A stretch of 11,434 bases of DNA from Gammaproteobacteria bacterium (lineage in GTDB: Bacteria; Pseudomonadota; Gammaproteobacteria; Pseudomonadales; Pseudohongiellaceae): the NCBI GenBank assembly GCA_003514305.1, contig DORE01000133.1, positions 1-11,434 on the forward strand, in the 5' to 3' direction. Shown one piece after another: positions 6,977-11,434 of the stretch. The first letter of the stretch is position 1. Each line of letters begins with the position of its first letter. The notes under the pieces are model-generated. The model was given only the letters and a program-made list of their open reading frames with translations. It ran no database searches and was not told where the DNA came from. A program made the translations under genes and the position numbers.

Positions 6977-8625
6977 TCTTAGACCTATCTTTCATTGGAT
7001 TCCAATTAGATCTTGTCGTTCTGGGAATTTGGCTAAGCGAGCTGTTTGGAATGCCGCTGGACCTCCTGCTATGTTCCGCGATGTTCATATTAGCCTGTGG
7101 ATCATTGCTGCTTGGCTATCCAGTTGCATTCACCTTGCCAGGAATTTCCGTGATATTTGCCGGCCTTGGTTATTCTATGGGTATCTTTGATTTTTCGATA
7201 GTCGGTGGCGTGCCTCAACGTATCTTCGGGACGATGACGAATGTGGTAATGATGGCTGTTCCCTTGTTCGTTTTTATGGGCGTTATGTTGGAGCGCTCTC
7301 GAATCGCTGAGGAGCTCCTCGAGAGTATGGGGCAGCTAATGGGTCGAGTGAAAGGCGGTTTAGGCATATCTGTGACTATAGTTGGGGCGCTGTTAGCAGC
7401 CTCGACTGGCATTGTAGGTGCGACGGTTGTGATCATGGGCCTGATGGCGCTTCCGACGATGCTTAACAAAGGCTATAGCCCTGCAGTTGCAACTGGAGGA
7501 ATTGCTGCTGCCGGTACACTTGGTCAGATAATCCCACCGTCGATTGTGCTGGTCTTGCTTGGTGACCAACTTTCTTCAGCTTGGCAAGCGTCCCAACTAG
7601 CACAGGGCAACTTTTCGCCCTCGCCGCTTTCAGTTGGGGATTTATTCGCGGGCGCATTGATACCAGGTTTAGGGCTTGTGCTGATGTATGTACTATACCA
7701 AGTCCTCGTAGCTGTTTTTTTTCCTTCGGCTTGCCCACCGACGAGCGATGCAGAAGACGCCATAGATTTGAAGCCTGTATTGGCAGCTTTTCTGCCCCCG
7801 ATCGTTTTGGTTATCGCGGTCCTCGGCTCGATTCTTGGGGGTATTGCTACGCCCACTGAAGCTGCCGCGATAGGAGCGGTAGGTGCTATGTTGATGGCCG
7901 GATATAAAATCGATAAAGCAGACCCGAAGCCAGTCATGGTGGCTGGTGGCTCTATAGTTTTGTTGTTAATTCTTGGAGCGCTTTTTGATCTGCGAATGGG
8001 CAGACAGGAAATACCAACGATAGACTATCTCGCTTTTGCGATTTCGCTGCCAGTGCTTGCTGCTATGGTTTGGGGTCTTTGTGTAAGCTTTTTAAGGATT
8101 TACAGAGCAGGAGTGCTTCAGGAGGTCGTTCAAATGACTGCCCGAACGAGCTCGATGATTTTCATAATCATGGTTGGAGCAGCATTATTCACGTTGATAT
8201 TCCTTGGGTTCAGCGGCGATTACTATATCACGCAATTTCTCACCAACTTGCCAGGTGGCCGACTTGGAGCTTTCATTCTTGTGATGTTGGTAATGTTCGC
8301 CCTCGGGTTTTTCCTAGATTTTATTCAAATTGTTTTTGTCGTTGTTCCGATAGTGGCGCCCGTCCTATTCTTAATGGACATTAACCCAATTTGGCTCGGT
8401 ATAATGATGGCCATGAACCTTCAAACTTCGTTTTTAACACCGCCATTTGGCTACGCGTTGTTTTATCTCAGAGGTGTCGCACCTGAGCAACAAGTAAAAA
8501 CAACTGATATATATAAAGGAGTCATTCCATTTATTGTGATTCAGCTGATAGCTTTAATTATTTTGTACAACTTCGAGGGGTTAGTGACTTGGCTTCCGGG
8601 TGTAGTATTCGGCACAGGCCTGTAG
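6973..8625 (+). CDS. TRAP transporter large permease, DctM family
   Basis: A protein of 550 residues forming the transport channel of the TRAP system. Family motifs appear in order: VAFTLPG (51-57), MMAVPLFVFMGVMLERS (93-109), the ASTGIVGATVVIMGLMALPTML region (143-164), GTLGQIIPPSIVLVLLGDQ (181-199), GIATPTEAAAIGA (290-302), GFFLDFIQIVFVVVPI (445-460) and FLTPPFGYALFYLRGVAP (487-504). The usual length is about 430 residues. The excess lies partly at 204-270 and mainly between the TPTEAAA segment and the RTSSMIF segment. There, residues 320-375 add two extra hydrophobic stretches around a loop (FDLRMGRQEIPTIDY). The frame is intact throughout, so this is an insertion, not a damaged gene. The start overlaps the dctQ stop by 4 bases, with AGGAG upstream. 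Confidence 0.92.
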   Translation: MILDLSFIGFQLDLVVLGIWLSELFGMPLDLLLCSAMFILACGSLLLGYPVAFTLPGISVIFAGLGYSMGIFDFSIVGGVPQRIFGTMTNVVMMAVPLFVFMGVMLERSRIAEELLESMGQLMGRVKGGLGISVTIVGALLAASTGIVGATVVIMGLMALPTMLNKGYSPAVATGGIAAAGTLGQIIPPSIVLVLLGDQLSSAWQASQLAQGNFSPSPLSVGDLFAGALIPGLGLVLMYVLYQVLVAVFFPSACPPTSDAEDAIDLKPVLAAFLPPIVLVIAVLGSILGGIATPTEAAAIGAVGAMLMAGYKIDKADPKPVMVAGGSIVLLLILGALFDLRMGRQEIPTIDYLAFAISLPVLAAMVWGLCVSFLRIYRAGVLQEVVQMTARTSSMIFIIMVGAALFTLIFLGFSGDYYITQFLTNLPGGRLGAFILVMLVMFALGFFLDFIQIVFVVVPIVAPVLFLMDINPIWLGIMMAMNLQTSFLTPPFGYALFYLRGVAPEQQVKTTDIYKGVIPFIVIQLIALIILYNFEGLVTWLPGVVFGTGL

Positions 8626-8958
8626 TGCAAGGGTTGTAACTCCGGGTGAGCGGCTGCTCTTTGCTTTTGGACATTCGGATGCAGCAGTTTTGTCTGACGT
8701 GAAGAGTTTTTCTCGGATTGATCCTTTAAACTTGCTGTTGTTTTGTGAGCACGTTGCGAGCAGCAACCTATGCCGGTCCAAATAGGTACTAATCTGCCAC
8801 TCAAATGGTTCAGATGTCTTGGTGAAACCACACTTGATTCGAAACCAACGGTATAGAGCCTGCGACAAAAAACAGAAATGTCGACATGGCGCAGCACAAA
8901 CCCCCAGAGTGATGCTATCTGTTTGTCATGCATGCCACGACTTCTATGAGCGAAGGAT
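8626..8958. other. Gene-free stretch between the TRAP operon and birA
   Basis: These 333 bases hold no convincing gene. A weak hairpin GAGC-GGCT-GCTC followed by TTTGCTTTT (about 8648-8668) is the only terminator-like signal after the TRAP operon. A small dyad GTTGC-GAGCA-GCAAC lies at 8753-8767. The longest frames on either strand have compositions unlike the neighbouring genes and no family resemblance. The stretch could be decayed sequence that once included the 5' part of birA. Confidence 0.4.
8923..8950 (+). promoter_or_regulatory. Candidate promoter of the birA-coaX-SPOR operon
   Basis: TTGTCA (8923-8928, 5 of 6 consensus) and TATGAG (8945-8950, 4 of 6) are separated by 16 bases. Transcription would begin near 8957. 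No other pair in the 333-base gap is better placed. The call remains a sequence match only. Confidence 0.35.
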
Positions 8959-9885
8959 GTGCACTGCAAACCCTGTCTTTGTGAGCATTTTTTCGTTATT
9001 AATCAGGTTTCGAGCGGGGGAACAAAGTCTTCTAGCACAATTAGGGTGCGGCCTTCGTTCAGCCTTCCTATTCTGATTCGATTAACTGGAGATTCGTTTA
9101 TCAGCCTGTTGCTTAAAAAACTACCCCTTAAGCGTGTATTTACTTACGAGCAGATTGACTCAACAAATGCAGAAGCAATGCGCATGCTACGCAATGGCCA
9201 AACATGTCCATTTTTGGTTTTAGCGCAAGAGCAGCTCGCCGGCAAAGGCCGGAGGGGAAGAAAGTGGGAGAGTCCTCTTGATGCGGGACTATACTATTCT
9301 CTCACTCTGGAATTGACGAAAGAAGTGAGCAACATTGCTGCACTGAGCCTTGTTGCAGCTCTGGGCGTTTGTGATGCTTTGGAAGGAATTGGTGTCAGAG
9401 GTCTTGGGCTGAAATGGCCGAACGATGTGCTTAGTGGTGCGCAGAAACTCTCGGGGATACTGTTGGAGAGTAAAACGATTGAGCGCCAGCGTTTTGTAGT
9501 AGTAGGGGTTGGCGTTAACCTGAAGCTACCCGAAACTATGAAATCGAGTTTTGACCGGCCGGTAACCGATATTAGATCCTTACTAGGCACTGAAATAGAG
9601 GCTGATGTACTTGCTGCCCACATCACATTGAAACTTCTCAACAACATAGAAAGCTTTCGGAAAAGCGCTTTCTCTGCATTTACAGCAGGCTGGAATGCAC
9701 GGGACGCTTATATCGGTCAGTCTGTTCAGATTGAGTCGAGCGGGTTAATTTGCCGGGGAAAGGTGCAGGGAGTAAATGAAAGAGGGGAACTTCTGCTGCT
9801 GACCGCGAAAGGAGTGGAAACTATCAGAGCGGGCGAAATGATGCCATCAGTCAGGCCCATCGGGCTAAATTGGGCGAGTGGATGA
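8959..9885 (+). CDS. birA: Biotin--[acetyl-CoA-carboxylase] ligase, catalytic form without intact HTH domain
   Basis: Biotin protein ligase joins biotin to AMP and transfers it to the carrier lysine of acetyl-CoA carboxylase in the cytoplasm. Counting from 8959, the catalytic domain starts near residue 50. It shows QIDSTNAEA (65-73), the biotinyl-AMP loop GKGRRGRKW (95-103), LKWPNDVL (151-158), QKLSGILLE (162-170) and VVGVGVNL. The C-terminal beta domain ends with the RGKVQGVNERGELLLLTAKG segment. Bacterial BirA repressors begin with a winged-helix domain of about 60 residues; here residues 1-49 show no such motif. The true start is unresolved: GTG 8959, GTG 9046 and TTG 9109 are all in frame, and none has a well-spaced ribosome binding site. 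The frame given is the longest and likely too long. The 3' end overlaps coaX by 4 bases (ATGA). Confidence 0.85.
   Translation: MHCKPCLCEHFFVINQVSSGGTKSSSTIRVRPSFSLPILIRLTGDSFISLLLKKLPLKRVFTYEQIDSTNAEAMRMLRNGQTCPFLVLAQEQLAGKGRRGRKWESPLDAGLYYSLTLELTKEVSNIAALSLVAALGVCDALEGIGVRGLGLKWPNDVLSGAQKLSGILLESKTIERQRFVVVGVGVNLKLPETMKSSFDRPVTDIRSLLGTEIEADVLAAHITLKLLNNIESFRKSAFSAFTAGWNARDAYIGQSVQIESSGLICRGKVQGVNERGELLLLTAKGVETIRAGEMMPSVRPIGLNWASG
8993..9067 (+). pseudogene. Possible remnant of the birA DNA-binding domain in another frame
   Basis: In the frame containing ATG 8957, the translation FSLLIRFRAGEQSLLAQLGCG followed by LRSAF resembles the first two helices of a BirA winged-helix domain (LLxLLxxGxFHSGEQLAxxLGxSRxAV). 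It ends at a stop at 9076. The recognition-helix and wing region is missing, and the frame differs from that of the catalytic domain. Resemblance was judged by eye over about 25 residues, so chance is a real alternative. Confidence 0.25.
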
Positions 9886-10643
9886 TCCTGGAACTGGACG
9901 TGGGCAACAGTCGCATAAAGTGGAGAGCTGTGAGGAGCGATGCACGATCATGTGGCTCGAATGTCAAAGTTTTGGCGGGTAGCGTGGCGGATTCCGCTGG
10001 ACTCTTGTTTGAAAGCTTTCCGGACGACTTTGAGCCGTCAAAAATCCGGGTTTGCAGTGTCAGAAGCGATTCATTGCTTACTGAACTCGCTGATCGTGTC
10101 AGGCAACGGTGGGGTCTGGACTTGGAAATCGCGAGAGTTTCAGCATGCTGTGGCGGCGTCAAAAACAGCTATGTTGAGTGCGAAAGGTTAGGGGTTGATC
10201 GCTGGCTCGCGATGCTGGCAGCTTTTAACCGGCGACGAAGGGCTTGCCTTGTGATTGATGCGGGAACAGCGTTGACAATAGATCTTGTGTCGCGGGAAGG
10301 GAATCACCAAGGGGGCTATATTCTTGCAGGTCTCTCTATGTCGGTTCGGGCTTTGGAGGGCAATACGGGCATCGTTCTCCGCGACCGCACATTTGATCCT
10401 GAGTCTGATCCTGGCACTTCTACGGAGCAGGCTGTGTTGCGAGGTACGCTGGCTAGCGCAGTGTCTCTGACGCTAGAAGCTTTGCGAACGCTTCGTTGCG
10501 AAGATGCTGATGCAGTTGCTTATCTTTGCGGAGGCGATGCTGAAATTCTCGCTCAAGCGCTGCGTTTACGAGGGGAGTTGGGGTTCATCGTCGAGCAAGA
10601 TCTGGTGCTCGATGGTCTCGCTTACGTCTTCGAACATAGGTGA
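9882..10643 (+). CDS. coaX: Type III pantothenate kinase
   Basis: A protein of 253 residues, the usual length for CoaX. It phosphorylates pantothenate in the first step of coenzyme A synthesis, in the cytoplasm. The ASKHA-fold motifs are all present: LDVGNSRIK (5-13, phosphate loop), LGVDRW (103-108, with Asp106 at the position of the catalytic base), VIDAGTALTIDLV (124-136), GGYILAGLSMSVRAL (144-158) and CGGDA (216-220). The start at ATG 9882 is chosen over in-frame TTG 9870, because it gives the typical N-terminus and a 4-base ATGA overlap with birA that implies translational coupling. The family normally has Pro in the YxxPxxLG segment before the DRW motif; here that position is Cys100, a small departure. 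Confidence 0.93.
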   Translation: MILELDVGNSRIKWRAVRSDARSCGSNVKVLAGSVADSAGLLFESFPDDFEPSKIRVCSVRSDSLLTELADRVRQRWGLDLEIARVSACCGGVKNSYVECERLGVDRWLAMLAAFNRRRRACLVIDAGTALTIDLVSREGNHQGGYILAGLSMSVRALEGNTGIVLRDRTFDPESDPGTSTEQAVLRGTLASAVSLTLEALRTLRCEDADAVAYLCGGDAEILAQALRLRGELGFIVEQDLVLDGLAYVFEHR

Positions 10644-10653
10644 GATTGCTTTT

Positions 10654-11334
10654 ATGCGTTATGTCGTAGTCTCCCTTTTACTGGTGAATTTGACCTACCT
10701 TGGCTGGAATTTAGGATGGCCTGCTCCTGGATCTCCTACACGGGAGAGTCGACCTCTTCTGAATACCGGCCTGACACTTATTTCTGAGTTTGAGTCGCGC
10801 ACCCTTGGGGCTGAATTGGAAGCATCGCGGCTCTGCTCTCTCGTGACGGGCTTTCAGGACGACCTTGAGGTGGCTGATTTTATGACTGCCGCGATCGGTC
10901 TCGGTCTCGAAGTCGCTTACGCGGTAGATACGCCAAACCAAGAACGGCAATATCGAGTCTATCTGCCACCAACGCCCTCGGCTGAGATCGCGGGTCTCAC
11001 CTTGCAAGATCTCACTGTTCGCCTTGAGGACGCTGACGTGACAGCCGAAATCGCTCTTGTCACGCGCGGAGATGAACGAAATGCCATCACACTCGGTACG
11101 TTTGAGTCAGCTACGGAGGCTGTTTCGCTGCGGGATCGAATCTCAATACTTGGGTACAGCCCTCAAATTGAGCGGATACAACCGCAGCCGGAACGGCTTG
11201 AGCTCTGGCTCAGAGCACCTCAATCCAAGCGTGTTGATGAGCTCGAATGGCTTGATTTAACTGGAGAAAGGTCGAATTTGAGTCGAATAGAAAATCTCTG
11301 TCAAACGATTGCACAAGCCACCCAATTCCAATAA
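10654..11334 (+). CDS. SPOR-domain membrane-anchored protein
   Basis: A protein of 226 residues. It opens with an N-terminal membrane anchor (MRYVVVSLLLVNLTYLGWNL), continues with a variable periplasmic part and ends with a SPOR-like region (about 137-190: ITLGTFESATEAVSLRDRISILGYSPQIERI). SPOR domains bind denuded peptidoglycan, often at the division site. The position directly after coaX and before tRNA-Tyr matches the uncharacterised SPOR-type gene found there in other gammaproteobacteria. Cys61 and Cys216 could form a disulfide. The start at 10654 is preferred over upstream in-frame codons, which would overlap coaX by about 140 bases; AGGTGA at the coaX stop supplies the ribosome binding site. 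The 10-base gap suggests co-transcription with birA-coaX. The last codons contain the tRNA promoter. Confidence 0.8.
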   Translation: MRYVVVSLLLVNLTYLGWNLGWPAPGSPTRESRPLLNTGLTLISEFESRTLGAELEASRLCSLVTGFQDDLEVADFMTAAIGLGLEVAYAVDTPNQERQYRVYLPPTPSAEIAGLTLQDLTVRLEDADVTAEIALVTRGDERNAITLGTFESATEAVSLRDRISILGYSPQIERIQPQPERLELWLRAPQSKRVDELEWLDLTGERSNLSRIENLCQTIAQATQFQ

Positions 11335-11337
11335 AAT
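11309..11337 (+). promoter_or_regulatory. Strong tRNA promoter with GC-rich discriminator
   Basis: TTGCAC (11309-11314) and TAAAAT (11332-11337) are 17 bases apart, with near-consensus boxes. GCCGCCCC follows directly: a GC-rich discriminator of this kind is typical of stable-RNA promoters under growth-rate and stringent (ppGpp) control. The -35 box lies inside the SPOR gene, and the -10 box begins on its stop codon. Transcription would start near 11344, leaving about 45 leader bases to be trimmed. The leader includes a small hairpin, AGGGT-TTTTG-ACCCT (11360-11374). Confidence 0.75.
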
Positions 11338-11388
11338 GCCGCCCCTGAGTGAGAGAGCCAGGGTTTTTGACCCTTGGGATATCTTCTA

Positions 11389-11434
11389 GGAGGGGTTCCC
11401 GAGTGGCCAAAGGGATCAGACTGTAAATCTGACG
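11389..11434 (+). tRNA. tRNA-Tyr (GTA anticodon), 5' part
   Basis: The first 46 bases are present: the acceptor strand GGAGGGG, then TTCCCGAGTGGCCAAAGGGA as D region, and a perfect anticodon stem TCAGA/TCTGA around the loop CTGTAAA with GTA at 11423-11425. It closely matches the bacterial tRNA-Tyr type with a long variable arm, which would begin at the right edge. The window cuts the gene in the variable region. In related genomes tRNA-Gly, tRNA-Thr and tufB follow. Confidence 0.95.

Noticed and set aside
7524..7937. Minus-strand open frame inside the large permease gene
   Set aside because: Shadow of a highly conserved membrane protein gene; the composition follows from the opposite strand.
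8648..8692. Short plus-strand frame and hairpin after the TRAP operon as a small gene or terminator
   Set aside because: The peptide is under 20 residues without features, and the hairpin has only 4 base pairs with an interrupted T tract.
8541..8969. Minus-strand open frame of 142 codons across the TRAP-birA gap
   Set aside because: It overlaps the end of the large permease gene, has no good ribosome site and shows no recognisable domain or signal peptide.
10504..10653. Upstream extension of the SPOR gene
   Set aside because: It would overlap coaX by about 140 bases; the ATG at 10654 has a ribosome site and begins directly with the membrane anchor.

Overview
The window looks like a chromosomal segment of a gammaproteobacterium, probably a free-living marine heterotroph. 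The best evidence is the right end: birA, coaX, a SPOR-domain gene and tRNA-Tyr follow each other in the order found in Pseudomonas and relatives, where tRNA-Gly, tRNA-Thr and tufB usually come next. Base composition and codon use look uniform by eye. I see no insertion sequence, phage gene, CRISPR array or toxin-antitoxin pair. The organism cannot be named from this sequence.

Left part (1-3480), mostly secreted proteins. A partial minus-strand redoxin-like gene with a signal peptide runs off the left edge. It has a good promoter and ribosome binding site. A plus-strand gene of the DNA/RNA non-specific endonuclease (NUC1/Serratia nuclease) fold follows, with several active-site positions replaced. 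It converges, with only 9 bases between, on a small minus-strand periplasmic protein of YajG-like layout. A strong hairpin terminator separates that gene from a minus-strand secreted NHL-type beta-propeller.

Middle (3229-5189). A divergent regulatory region with a perfect inverted repeat and a direct repeat separates the propeller gene from a HupE/UreJ-type membrane protein. A 368-base non-coding stretch with several dyads and an 11-base-period direct repeat then leads into the next operon.

Centre (5190-8625). This is a complete TRAP transporter operon: solute-binding protein, small permease and large permease. The binding protein resembles the TakP-type (2-oxoacid/lactate) group. It has a twin-arginine-type signal, a possible lipid-anchor cysteine and a Ser/Asn linker. 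The large permease carries an extra hydrophobic insert.

Right part (8626-11434). A 333-base stretch with no convincing gene precedes birA. Here birA keeps the catalytic domain but lacks an intact N-terminal DNA-binding domain; what may be its remnant lies in another frame. coaX overlaps birA by 4 bases and the SPOR gene follows 10 bases later. A near-consensus promoter with a GC-rich discriminator is embedded in the end of the SPOR gene and drives the tRNA-Tyr gene cut by the right edge.

I found no wholly new multi-gene system. The items most worth a second look are the nuclease-fold protein with an eroded active site, the birA that appears to have lost its repressor domain, and the two repeat-rich regulatory regions.
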